This document shows, one piece after another, positions 1 through 11,189 of a DNA stretch of 64,000 nucleotides. The notes under the pieces are model-generated. The model worked only from the letters and a program-made list of their open reading frames with translations. It ran no database searches and was not told the origin of the DNA. The stretch comes from Favolaschia claudopus. Lineage: Eukaryota > Basidiomycota > Agaricomycetes > Agaricales > Mycenaceae. The position numbers and the translations under genes are program-made. Positions within the stretch are counted from its first letter, which is position 1; every line of letters starts with the position of its first letter. The stretch spans positions 124,001 to 188,000 of the forward strand of contig JAWWNJ010000135.1 in assembly GCA_037176885.1 (NCBI GenBank). Direction: 5' to 3'.

Positions 1-162
1 ACCGAGGGAAGCAGGATGGTCTTTGGGAAACTTGGTCTCTTCGGCTTCAGTCGCGTCGATGTCGATGCCGAGCAGTTGGAGCTTAATACCGGCCTCAAGG
101 AGCTCTTTGAGACGCTTCATAGCAGCCAAGAATGACGCTTTAGATTCCCTGGTTTCGGGCAT
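1..162 (-). CDS. 5' end of an unidentified host gene (cut by window edge)
   Basis: On the minus strand an ATG at 162-160 opens a frame that stays open to the window edge (54 codons). The product begins MPETRESKASFLAAMKRLKE and is rich in charged residues, with a likely amphipathic helix (about residues 8-30) followed by an acidic stretch. I recognise no domain. The frame is preferred to the plus-strand ORF across the same bases because it starts with ATG, has a eukaryote-like composition and faces a divergent gene across a compact 178-bp spacer. Function unknown; the rest of the gene lies to the left of the window. Confidence 0.5.
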   Translation of the reverse strand, partial: MPETRESKASFLAAMKRLKELLEAGIKLQLLGIDIDATEAEETKFPKDHPASLG

Positions 163-340
163 AGTGAGGGAAGGCAGAGACGGAGAGGAGAACGTCGAGA
201 AGGTGGTGGGAGAAACCAAGAAGATCAACTTCACGTGACGGTGTGTCACCGGCTATCCGGCGCCCGGGTCCGAGGTACATAAATACTTATCTGATTTCGG
301 CGTCGTCTCCCAATTATCTCTCCTCCTCCTCTAGATCGTC
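163..340. promoter_or_regulatory. Bidirectional promoter between two divergent host genes
   Basis: This 178-bp spacer separates two divergent start codons. It holds an AT-rich TACATAAATA stretch at 276-285 that could act as a TATA-like element for the rightward gene. A pyrimidine-rich tract (about 311-334) lies directly before the rightward ATG, as is common in fungal promoters. The assignment rests on position and composition only. Confidence 0.45.
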
Positions 341-859
341 ATGCCTCTAGCAGATGGGAACCTCCCACTGTTGATTCCTCCCAATCCTGTCAACCAAGAT
401 CTCGACATAATGAGGCTCCCCACAATGACGCTCGCTGACCTAACAGCAGATGATGAATACGAGTCTGGTGCCCGGATCCTTGTTGTTCTGAAAGGTACAC
501 CTCAATACCTTCCAACATTCATGAGCCCCAAGATTGATGACATTCTATAGGACTTGTTTTTGATGTTACCGGCATGAAAGAGGCCTTCAGTCCAAGGGGA
601 TTGTTTGAATTTTACCCCAAGAATGATATTACATACGCATTAGCAAAAGGGAGCGTTTCTGAAGTAGATGCTCGGGTCGGCGGGGAATCAGGACTGACCG
701 AAAGAGAGAAAGAAAATTTGGAGCGCTGGTTCACTATTTTCAAGTGTGTTGCCTTTATCAATGATTTTGTTCAACGTGTTCTGATGAGTGCTTGAAAGAA
801 ATCGGTTCGAAATAATTGGAAAGACAGATCAAGTTGATCAGGGATTGTACTCGAATTGA
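341..859 (+). CDS. Cytochrome b5-like heme/steroid-binding (MAPR/Dap1-type) protein, 135 aa
   Basis: The model is join(341..494,551..743,799..859), 135 codons plus stop. Intron 1 (495-550) has GTACAC...CTATAG ends and intron 2 (744-798) has GTGTGT...GAAAG ends with a CTGAT branch-like site. Splicing joins LVVLKG to LVFDVTG and then FTIFK to NRFEIIG. This restores the b5-fold signature: a hydrophobic strand, K-G-x-V-F-D-V-T, the aromatic LFEFYP stretch, DITYALAKGS, and the closing W-x(3)-F helix before I-I-G. Proteins of this family bind heme and in fungi (Dap1) support P450 enzymes of sterol synthesis. That role is known for the family and inferred here. No N-terminal membrane segment is visible, unlike many MAPR proteins. 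Without splicing both halves look like separate ORFs. It appears intact. Confidence 0.8.
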
Positions 860-1088
860 GTTGAGGTCATGAACAGAAGTCGAGTATTGGAGGAGTCTCG
901 AGTCGTTTAATATAACAGAACATTTCGGATTTGCCAGTCGTTGTGCAGTGTTGAATTATGAGTTATTCTGTTAACTCTATAATTACGATTGAACACCAAT
1001 ATTCTACGCTTCTGCTTCGTTGAGATGCGGACGCTTATCGACTCGATCCGATAGCCTGTATATTCTATTCGACTGTTTCATCTAATAC

Positions 1089-2888
1089 CTACTGTACGCT
1101 TCCCTGTTGTATCTCCTGAGCAATCTGCAATGCACGAACCCAAACCAATCGCCGAACGTTCATGTTTCTCGAGAACAGATCGACTGACGCATCTAATCGC
1201 AGGTCAAGCAGCTGAAGCTGTCTAGGAGTAAAAGGACATCCAGGGGGCTCGCACAAAACTTCCGAGAGGTTCGCGGGGGTGCTGGACGACGCAAAAGGGT
1301 CAGTGTTGTTGGTGCGCTCGTCTGGATTGTTCTCGAACAAATGAGCCATTAACTCCGGCTCCGCATTCGCCTCCCAGTCGATCCCGTACTCATTGATATC
1401 TTCAATTTCCTCGTCCTCAGCCGCCAAGAAGGAAGATATCCCCCGTGGACCCTCCCGCAACATCCTGAACGTGAATAGATCGCGTGGACTGCGTTCACGT
1501 TGGCGGCGTACCGTAAGCTGATGCGAATTCCAGGCTTCACACCGGTCCAGAGCATCGCGATTGATCGACGCAAGGAATAGATGATGAAGGAGCCATATAT
1601 GGCCCGGGCGCGTGGGGTTGAGGCCGTGGTTAGTTTCCAAATCAAGAAAGAAAACTTTCCATTTCTTGCCGAAGCCATGGGTGACATTGTACCATAGGCG
1701 TTCGATGCGGGTGTTGTGAACACTCCTGGAACAAAGAGCTGAGTGAAAATTGTGCGCACAGAAATTCAACTTACCTTCCCCAGATGAAGGAGCCTCGACC
1801 AGATCCTTTGACCCGTTCCATATATGCCGCAACCTCGATGTTTTCAACACCGTGATCGCCTCGCATACGGCTGGGACAACCATGGAGAGCAATCACATCG
1901 AGCAGGAGACGTAGAACGCTTGCGCCACGGTTGTTGTTGTGCACGCGAATGCCGAGCACGAACCTGGAATACCCGTCAATGATGCAGTGAATGACAATCT
2001 TGTAGCGAATGAGGCCTGGGATGCAAGGTTCAGCTAAATAAATTAAAATTCACAAAGGAACCGACCGTGTTGACCGTCAAGATGGGCAAGTGACATCGGT
2101 CCAGGGACGCGATATTTCTTGCGGCTGATCTGGCGATCACCGAAGATCGCGGGAGCACCATGTACACGCAAGTACGAGGCAGTGATCCGATCCCGGGGGA
2201 TGCGGTACCCTTGGGATTTCAAATGACCGCGAATCATACGACGCCCAAACTGAGGGAAAACTTCCAGCGTCTCCGAGAGAAGTCGATCAAGCTCTTCGTT
2301 TGAGACAACAGAGACAGGCGGTGCTGTCGAGGTATGAACGACTTCGAGTTCGCCGTTGGAGTTTGTTCGTGATTGAAACACAGGAGCGCCGGGTTGAACT
2401 AGTCCAGCTCGAAGAGCAGCACGGCGAACAGTGCGAGCTGAAACACCAATTTCAGGAGCAATTCCGGTCGGACCACGAAGATCAAGGGCGGCGCTCAAAA
2501 ATTGGGGATCAATCTCAACGCGCGGCCGGCCTCGTCGCCCAGTACGAACACGATGAACGACAGTCAGAGGGGCAGCATCAGGTGGGTCCGTCGAGTCGTG
2601 GCAAGCAGGATCAAGAGCTGTGACCATGTCGGTGATAGATGTTTGAAGAGTAGCATACTCGTCTGGGGGGAAAACAGCTCGATGCTAATGGACGCTATTA
2701 GCATTCAAAGCGGATTGTATTGGTGCCATTCTTACCATCTCTGCCGCCGAAGCTAACGCCAGTGCCCTGTCTCGAACAGCATTCAAGCTCGGTGGATCTC
2801 CAACCATAGTGCGCAGAGCTGAGAGAACATCGTTGTGAAGAGCGTGATAGGCGTCTCGTAGGTTGCTCAGTTGTTGGTCAGTGTTCAT
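1089..2888 (-). CDS. Integrase-core (rve/DDE) domain protein, intact 4-exon gene
   Basis: The model is complement(join(1089..1725,1775..2015,2066..2684,2736..2888)), 549 aa. All three introns (49-51 bp) have GT...AG ends, and intron 1 carries a TGCTAAT branch-like site. The first ATG is at 2888-2886; the frame upstream is open but uses TTG. An N-terminal helical part is followed by an HTH-like stretch (GISARTVRRA-type sequence) and a fragment rich in R and P. The integrase core carries LDGQHG, RGDHGVEN and VHNTRIERLW, supplying the D, D and E of a retroviral-type integrase fold across exon junctions. The tail is acidic. This matches the widespread eukaryotic 'integrase core domain' proteins that look like Ginger/retroelement-derived or domesticated integrases. 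No flanking LTR or TIR was found, so it may be a stand-alone gene. Its 5' end lies 13 bp from a broken histone H3 gene. Confidence 0.82.
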
Positions 2889-3086
2889 ACGAGCCAGTAG
2901 AGCACTAAGCAAACCGGTATTTTAGCTTCCTCTTGATCTCCCCTTATCTAATCTCTCCTCAGCTCGCAAGAGTAATGGTGGTAAGGCACCCAGGAAGCAA
3001 CTCGACGCCAAGTCCAGTGCCGCCAATCAATACACTACTGTCCGTCGTCTTCGTCGTTTTTATTCCCTTCACATACCCTCGCAGAA

Positions 3087-3310
3087 TAGGTGGTCTGGAC
3101 AGACCGAAGGGATTGGCTAAAGCGATCACCCATCAGTCACGTGTCTCCTCATTCTTTTCGTCTCGCCCGCCTCCGCATCGCGCCTTTGGCTCGGTGACTC
3201 CGTCTCTTTGAGACCTTCTCTTCTCCAGCCCCTCCCCCTCCATGACCTCGAGTCTCCTTCCCCGCTTCTAGTCTTGTCCCCCCGTCGCCGTCATACCCTC
3301 TTTTTTCGTG
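3087..3310 (+). repeat. Split direct repeat A1 of the Ngaro-type element
   Basis: This 224-bp segment is repeated at 5793-6016 in the same orientation. It starts TAGGTGGTCTGG and ends CTCTTTTTTCGTG. Confidence 0.85.
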
Positions 3311-3380
3311 TTTTCCCTTCCTTTCTGGGTGCTTCCGCTGCCATCTCATCCTCTCCCCCGCCTTCGGCTGGTCGACTTCG

Positions 3381-5534
3381 ATGCCTCCTCTTCGGCCTAT
3401 CCCCAGCCTCATTCAAGTTGATGGAGTTCTTCGCTTTGGTGTTCCCGACCGAGGACCATGGACACCGCCAGATGATGGAAGAATTTTGATGACTGCTGGG
3501 ACTCGGGTGCGCTCTCAGATATGCTGGGGCCATAATCGTGTTGGAGGGTGTTGGGATGGTCGACGCCGGTGTCCCCGTCGTCATGTTTGCTCCCATTGCG
3601 GTGACCGTGCTCACACTGCGGCTTTCTGCGCACGTCGTTCGTCAAAACCCCCAGATGTAGCTCGGCCTACTCCGCCTCAGGAAAATCCCCCTGTTGGTGT
3701 GTTAATGAAGCCGGGTGAGCGAGGGGGAGATGCTTCTGGCTCTCCCTGCTCAATGAGCAGGAAAGTCTCATCTCCCCTGTCATCTACCAGCGTCGTCGAA
3801 TCTGACCATGCTCCCATTCTTTCCGAGATACCCCCAATGCCTCCTTTTCCCCCGGCTCGCCCAAACACCAATCTGCTCTTCCCCCTCACATCTCCCCATT
3901 CAAAGTCAATGCCGCCCACGAAGCTACATCCTGACGCTTGGGCCAGTGCGCTGATTGATTATCCAGACCGTCAGTTTGCGGACACCCTTGTGTCTGCTAT
4001 TCGCTATGGTGTTCTTCTTGGTGTGGATCCTGCACGTATGCCTTCCCCCTCCTCTTCGGCCCCTGCACCCCTTCCCTCTGCACTTGCGTTTCCCGAGACG
4101 GTGGACAAGGATATTGCCCATGAGGTTTCTCTTGGGCGTATCATTGATATCACGGACATGGCTGATACTGTCAAGCCCGTCCTTTCTCCGCTGGGTTCTG
4201 TACCCAAGAAATATAGCGAGAAACGTCGTCGGATTCACCATCTCTCGTATCCCCATGGATCCTCTGTCAATGACGCGATCCCAGCTGAGTATGGCCATCT
4301 GGTCTACGAGGCTGTTATGGGGGCAATTGATCGCATACGGGAAGCTGGCCCTGGATCCTTCCTTTATAAGGCAGATCTGGAGGCTGCATTCAGGCATATT
4401 CCGATTCACCCTGACCATGTGCATCTGATGGGTTTCGAGTGGAAGTTGCGCCTGTTCCTTGACATCTTCCTACCGTTTGGTGTTCGTACAGGCCCCCGCC
4501 TGTACAACTACTTTGCGGAGGCTCATCACTGGATTTTGCTCTGCCGTGATGATGTCATGAAGCTCATTCAGCACTACCTGGATGATTGGTTCAACGTTAC
4601 TCCTGCTGCGAAGGGTGTGGAGTACGCTCGTCATGGTCGCGCAGTCTTCCGGACCGTTGCTGCCGAGTTGGGCTTTTCAATCTCCAGTGACAAGGAGCAG
4701 GGTCCGACTCACTGCCTCGAGTTCCTCGGCATTGAGCTGGACAGTATTGCTATGCAGGCTCGTCTTCCTCAGGACAAGCTTGCTCGCCTCCTTGTTCTTC
4801 TGGATGGGTGCCTGTCCCGTCGATCTGCGAGCCACTACGACCTCGAGCAGCTCTGCGGCCATCTCGTCTTTGCTCAGTCGGTAATTCCGGTTGGTCGATT
4901 CTTCACTCGCCGTATTCGGGACTTCATGCGCCGCCTTTCCCTCCTTCCCCGCCACCACCGCCGCCGTCTTCCTTCCTCTGCCCGCCTCGACATTGCATGG
5001 TGGAATACCTTCCTCCCGTCTTTCAATGGCATTTTTGCTATTGGACCTCCACGTCCCACTGTCGAAATCTTTACAGATGCGAGTGGTAAGCTAGGTCTGG
5101 GTGGCCATTGGGGTAGCGGCGATCTGTTCTTCACTGAGCCTGTACCAGCGAAGTATGCACGTCATCCGATCCATTGGAAGGAAATGCGTGCTGTGTTGAG
5201 GGCTGCGGAGCTCTGGGGCCACTGTTGGGCTGGGTTGGAGGTGGTGTTTCGTATTGATAACGAGGCCATCTCGACCTGCTTGCAGTCTGGCTCTATTGAC
5301 CATCCGCCTACGCAAGCTCTCTTCCGCCAGTTCGCTCTCCTGGCCGTTCAACAGGACTTCACTTTTCGCCCGGTTTGGATCTCAACTGACGAGAATTCTG
5401 TTGCTGATGCGCTTTCCCGCTTCCGCTGGCTCACACTTTCAAAGTTGTATCCGCACTGGCCCCTCCCCAAGTCTGGTACCCGTCCTGCCCGCTTCGCTGT
5501 CTCTCTCCCCTCTGTCGTCATTGTGCATTCCTAG
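3381..5534 (+). CDS. Gag-like zinc finger / reverse transcriptase / RNase H polyprotein of the Ngaro-type element, 717 aa
   Basis: The frame is uninterrupted from an ATG at 3381. An N-terminal Cys/His cluster (about residues 48-87: ICWGHN...GCW...CPRRHVCSHCGDRAHTAAFC) is of the kind found at the N-terminus of DIRS/Ngaro polyproteins. A proline-rich linker follows. The reverse transcriptase spans roughly residues 260-480, with KADLEAAFRHIPI for the first catalytic aspartate and HYLDDW (about 398-403) as the YxDD box. The RNase H domain (about 560-680) shows IFTDASG, WKEMRA, FRIDNEA and ENSVADALSRF, giving the D-E-D-D set. RT similarity is DIRS/Ngaro-like, not Gypsy-like: the domain ends with this RNase H and no integrase follows. 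The protein would reverse transcribe the element RNA. All catalytic residues that I can see are present, so it may still be functional. Confidence 0.85.
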   Translation: MPPLRPIPSLIQVDGVLRFGVPDRGPWTPPDDGRILMTAGTRVRSQICWGHNRVGGCWDGRRRCPRRHVCSHCGDRAHTAAFCARRSSKPPDVARPTPPQENPPVGVLMKPGERGGDASGSPCSMSRKVSSPLSSTSVVESDHAPILSEIPPMPPFPPARPNTNLLFPLTSPHSKSMPPTKLHPDAWASALIDYPDRQFADTLVSAIRYGVLLGVDPARMPSPSSSAPAPLPSALAFPETVDKDIAHEVSLGRIIDITDMADTVKPVLSPLGSVPKKYSEKRRRIHHLSYPHGSSVNDAIPAEYGHLVYEAVMGAIDRIREAGPGSFLYKADLEAAFRHIPIHPDHVHLMGFEWKLRLFLDIFLPFGVRTGPRLYNYFAEAHHWILLCRDDVMKLIQHYLDDWFNVTPAAKGVEYARHGRAVFRTVAAELGFSISSDKEQGPTHCLEFLGIELDSIAMQARLPQDKLARLLVLLDGCLSRRSASHYDLEQLCGHLVFAQSVIPVGRFFTRRIRDFMRRLSLLPRHHRRRLPSSARLDIAWWNTFLPSFNGIFAIGPPRPTVEIFTDASGKLGLGGHWGSGDLFFTEPVPAKYARHPIHWKEMRAVLRAAELWGHCWAGLEVVFRIDNEAISTCLQSGSIDHPPTQALFRQFALLAVQQDFTFRPVWISTDENSVADALSRFRWLTLSKLYPHWPLPKSGTRPARFAVSLPSVVIVHS

Positions 5535-5673
5535 CACCCCTTCCTCCCCCTCCCCCTCCCTCCCCTCTCGCCTCCCCATTGCTGTCCATCTCCTCCCTGT
5601 TTTTGTGGAGCCTGTGGCGCTTCCCCCTGTATTTCGCCCACCTTTGGCTGCTTCAGGGTGAGCTGTTGGTTTT

Positions 5674-7128
<1,455 letters not shown>

Positions 7129-8286
7129 TGCGGATTGTCGGAAAAATCAAAAAAGGCTTATAAGGCATTGCAGCACCTTACAGCCTTATAAAAGGTCTAA
7201 TAAGGTTGGCAGGGAACCTTATAAAGTGTTACAAGGCCATATTGGGCCTTGTCAGCGGTGCTCAAAGGCATGGATCGCAACCTATTCCTTTGGCTATATG
7301 TGCATGTTGCAGCGGAACGGATCGTCATAGTCAAAAAGACCAGTTCAAAATTTTTTCTCCAATTGAAAGGATTTGGACGCCACTTCCCTAAGGTCAGATC
7401 GACGGCGTGTAGGTGTCCCAGATCATCGATGAAGTAAGGGGGTGTAGTGGAGGTGCGGTGAAGGACCCCATACTGTAGTATTTTGTTCAATTCGTAAGCC
7501 GATTTGGGGTGTAACATCTCATACGAACTTGATCTTTTGTATGGGGGCCCGGACCGGTGTGACTTACGAAAATTTTCGTTTTTTTACCCCCCATTTTGGG
7601 CCAGAGGATCAGGCGTGGGAAGGCTCTGATGTGGTGCAATAAATTTCGTTCCTGTTTGGTGGTGTTTATGCGATGTGCACCATAGCGAGGGTCCAAAGAG
7701 AAGAAAGGCTGAGGATTCCCACGCTAGGTGCAGTAAACATATAGTAACTAGTTCCCACAAGCTCGGAGCAATCGGCAATGATCCCGGGCCAAGTCACATG
7801 CCTTACTCCACGATGACATACTATAGGGCTTTGGGGATTTGACGGGAAAGTGGGAAATCTGCAGGAGGCCAGTTAGTCCGGCCGTCAGGCCGGGGAAAAA
7901 AAAATGTTGGACCCCCTGGTTTTAGTACCGAAGAGGAGACTGGAAAGCAGTAAGAGGTGATTAGCACCGATGAAAAGACCTACGACCGATATCCACCCTA
8001 TTTACCGTCGCCAGTGGTGTTCTTGGTGCCGATGTGTCTCGATCATTGGGTATTTATTTAGTTTTCACTACCAGTTCTCCAGTGCCACTGCCCTACAATA
8101 GTGTTAGGGAGCTTCTCAGGCACCTTCCTTACACATTTGAGTATAATACCAGTTATTTATGAGTGACGAAGCCGGGGCTGAGCTCCGGCAACTTAACGGT
8201 ATATATGGTGCATGGGAACACTTACGTAGTTAGTTAGTCCAAGTCGTATCTTTTTTTAAAATGCCGGCGCACCCTTGATCTGGCAT
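7129..8286. other. Non-coding repeat mosaic
   Basis: No credible gene. At 7150-7260 a TTATAAGG/CCTTATAA word recurs several times in both orientations. Around 7605-7695 lies a segment (GGTGGTGTTTATGCGATGTG) that recurs inverted near 30445-30535, again near 30870-30900, and in weaker form near 33395-33475. The stretch 7900-8286 shows nothing that I recognise. Confidence 0.5.
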
Positions 8287-8296
8287 ACTTTTTTTT

Positions 8297-8731
8297 AGTG
8301 TTGCCGGAAGCTGGAGCTAGCTCCAAGCTGAGTTCAACTCCAACTCGACCCCTTCCCAAAAGCGGCACTTCGAGGTGATGCCAGCTCGCCTCGACTCCAC
8401 CCTCGTCACCCAAAGCGGACGACGTGACATTCCGGGTGGTGTAACTGAGTGACATCACACTCCCTCCCCAGTTTCTGTATTGGCCGTTTCTTGGCCGTTT
8501 TCGACGTATAAAAAGCAGTTTGAGCTTGAAGAGAGCTCAGGAAAACCTTCCACATAAAAATTTGGTCCATTCTCCCCTAAAATTTTGCCCTTCGGGTGGA
8601 AAGATGAACCCTGAGACACTAGATTCCCATATCCGGTATCAGCTCTGAGCCAGCTCCGGTCAGCTCGAGCTGACAGCGAGCTGATGGGCAATCAACTCGA
8701 GTTCAGCTCCAACTCAGCTCCCGGCAACACT
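8297..8731. mobile_element. AGTGTTG-terminal inverted-repeat element with GAGCTC word array
   Basis: The termini are AGTGTTGCCGGAAGCTGGAG and its near inverse ending GCTCCCGGCAACACT. A 10-bp direct repeat ACTTTTTTTT flanks both sides (8287-8296 and 8732-8741), the length expected of MULE-type insertion, although the T-run weakens it. Inside both ends the words AGCT/GAGCTC/AACTCGAGTT recur densely in both orientations. There is no coding capacity. Confidence 0.6.
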
Positions 8732-8812
8732 ACTTTTTTTTATCCACCGTCTCCAACGTCAAATCTCCCGATTTCACTGCATCTTTGACTCTTCTCGCAG
8801 CGACCGCTGATT

Positions 8813-9217
8813 AGAGCTTATTAGCAACCGGTGAAAAACGAAATTTTACGCACAAGAACGTCATCCAAAAACCACAAGTGGAGCAGCACTTTTTCACCGT
8901 TCCAAGAAAGGAAACAACGTGCCGATTCGTGCCGCATCGCTTGAGTTGCCTTTCTGAGCGACTTCTACAAGCGTACACGCTCACTACTCTACTCGCCGTC
9001 CTGCGAGCCTCTTGGAACGACGAGCAACAAGCTCTACCTTTCGCGGAAGCGTCCTACTTCGTCATGATCGCCACTCTGGAGCGGGGAACGGCCATGCGCC
9101 TGACCGCATCTCTCGATGACGTCTTCGAGGTTTTGCATGTTTGGAGCCTCCGTTTTTCACTGATCTCGCTTAGTTTTTCATGTATATTTTGAAAAGCACC
9201 GGCTGCTAATAAGCTCT
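8813..9217. mobile_element. 405-bp MITE with AGAGCTTATTAGC termini
   Basis: The termini AGAGCTTATTAGCAACCGGTG and the inverse of AGAGCTTATTAGCAGCCGGTG differ at one base over about 21 bp. No clear target duplication. A single plus-strand frame is open from 8815 to 9192 across nearly the whole element (no ATG at its start). Its product resembles nothing that I know. The right end abuts the 3' end of the Ulp1-type pseudogene. Confidence 0.6.
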
Positions 9218-9219
9218 AT

Positions 9220-11130
9220 TTACTGGTTCCAGTACCACTCGCTTTCTTTGGCTTTTTGGCTGCCGCGAGGGAATCCACATCCGCAGATTCGTCGAGATCC
9301 TCGCACAAGCCGTCTTTTGCCAGTTTTTGTCGTTGCCGGCTCGGGCTTTGCTTTGGGTGTGGCACCGAAGAATCCAAATAGTGTACGTCGATCCACAGCA
9401 GTGCTGGCTGGGAAGGTAGCAGGTCGATCAATGTCCATCGCGCTGGTGTTTTCTTCATCTCCCTCAGGCTCTTGATCAACTAACAATTCGCTTTCAGTAT
9501 TGCTGACAATGCCCCCATGGTCTCCAGTATATTCCAGGCCCTCAGTGGGGCCTGACAATGTGCAATCATCCATCGACACATCACCCGAGATGTCTGAGCT
9601 AACAATTCCCGCAGAACCCTCATCCTTTGTGGGAGCGGGGTTCATCAAGTCTGCTAATGTCGGCCGAGTTGAGCGCTTTGGGGGCTCGAGCGCCGCGAAC
9701 GTGGCAAGGTCAGGGAAGTTGTGGTCCCCCAACGCGACAGCAATGCTGACCTCCGCTGGCATGTCCATGTTTGACAGGTGAATAGCTGCTTTAGGGATTG
9801 TCGGCGCCTAAGGGGCGTCAGAAAACTATCTTGCGTATGATGATACATAACTCACCATCCGACGAATAGCTCCGCTTCGCACGAGGCGGATAAAAGTGGT
9901 TACTCGGGCAGCAGCAGCGTATTTCTGCTCCCAGACTTCCTCTCCAAACACGTTGACAGCAACAGTATTGCGTGTTACTATTGCACAAGACGAGGTATCT
10001 GTCTGATCACCGTGCTGATATCAGATACACAAACCCATTCCCAAACTGTCTCGCCAATCATCGCTTCAGCGCTACAACAAAAGCTTGAGGTGCGGAGCTG
10101 CCGGAACTGGTGCGAGAATCACCTAGAAGAGGTAAGACCTAGGCAAGTTATGTAAACTGGCTGCATACCTGTGCCGATTAGACGCTGTTTGAAGTCGACC
10201 GTGCCCGCGATCCAGTGGTTACCATGGATGTGTATTGGAAAATGGAGTTCGGTGAGTCCCTATTTTTTTGATATGGTCTTCGTATCGAGCCAGTAGTGGT
10301 GTGTGCTTGCGGTCATATTCGGTCTGTTTCTCTCCAGCTTGGACCGTCCGTGAGAATGCCAGTGGCGCAATAAGCACTCGTTGAGCCAATTCCGGCTCAG
10401 CAGCCAATCGTGCAGACAGGTCAGTCATCATCATATCGATGTGATCATCGGAAAGCCATGCATTGCTGAGGATTACTGAAAGATTGAAAGTCGTCCATTC
10501 GCCGTGGATTTTAGGATCTCATCCCAACGTGTCCAGTAAAGATCTCGCCGTTAACAGAGGATCACGACTTTTTCCGTCAAGTCCAGGTTTACGCAGCTCC
10601 TCGTCTACCCAATCTCGGCTTCCTTTCCGCACACACTGATCCTTCACCACACGCCCGAGCTCTTTCCATAGGGTTAATGCCGGAAGAGGAAGTCTGTCTC
10701 GTCCATCATTATAACGCGGGTCGAAGATAGATATACAGCCGTCAAACCAAGCCTGGCCGACGGCTTTGCTGAGATCATCTAAAAATTGCAGAGGGGGAAC
10801 TGGTCGGTCCAGCAGGCAGTGAAGAGGTGTGGTAGGTGCATCTTTGCTGAACCAGGTAGAGGTTTTATTGAAAGCAAGGCCGCTCGACAATTTTGGTAGC
10901 GGAACTGAAGCTTCAAGAATGCAAATTGGGAGAAGGAATGACGGAAGAAATGGCGGTCGGGAATTTGAGTGCATTTTGCAAGGCAGTGTGTACTTCGAAG
11001 TGCGTGCCTCTTGGAGGGAATTTTTTGGCTTGTAGTATGTAATGGGCGGGGTCGTCGGCGGACAAGTCGTAAATCTCTCGCGCCTCCATGCTTCGCGCGC
11101 CAGACGAGGTTTCTATCACCGAGGGAACGT
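9220..11130 (-). pseudogene. Ulp1-like cysteine protease (C48, transposon-associated type), degenerate
   Basis: Read on the minus strand from about 11130 to 9220, the pieces run in protein order: an N-terminal part (REIYDLSADDPAHYI), LQFLDDLSKAVGQAWFDGCI, LSDDHIDMMMTDLSARL, then ELHFPIHIHGNHWIAGTVDF and QTDTSSCAIVTRNT...EEVWEQKY. The histidine of NHWIAG and the cysteine of TSSCAIV match the catalytic His and Cys of Ulp1/SENP proteases. Two introns are clear (10107 to about 10167; 9808-9855), and the last exon is an acidic S/T/P-rich tail. The gene is broken: at least three frame changes (near 10930, 10250 and 9990) and an in-frame TGA (near 10050). Such proteases are common passengers of DNA transposons in mushrooms, but no transposase was found beside it. 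Confidence 0.7.
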
Positions 11131-11189
11131 CTGCTGTAGAGAAATAGTGTCGGCCACATATTTTGGAGGCAACAAGATCCGAACACACG

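Noticed and set aside
1349..1759. Alternative minus-strand ORF in the integrase gene
   Set aside because: Shadow of exon 4 of the integrase-core gene in another frame.
3924..4424. Minus-strand ORF opposite the RT domain
   Set aside because: Antisense shadow of the reverse transcriptase frame, which has all expected motifs.
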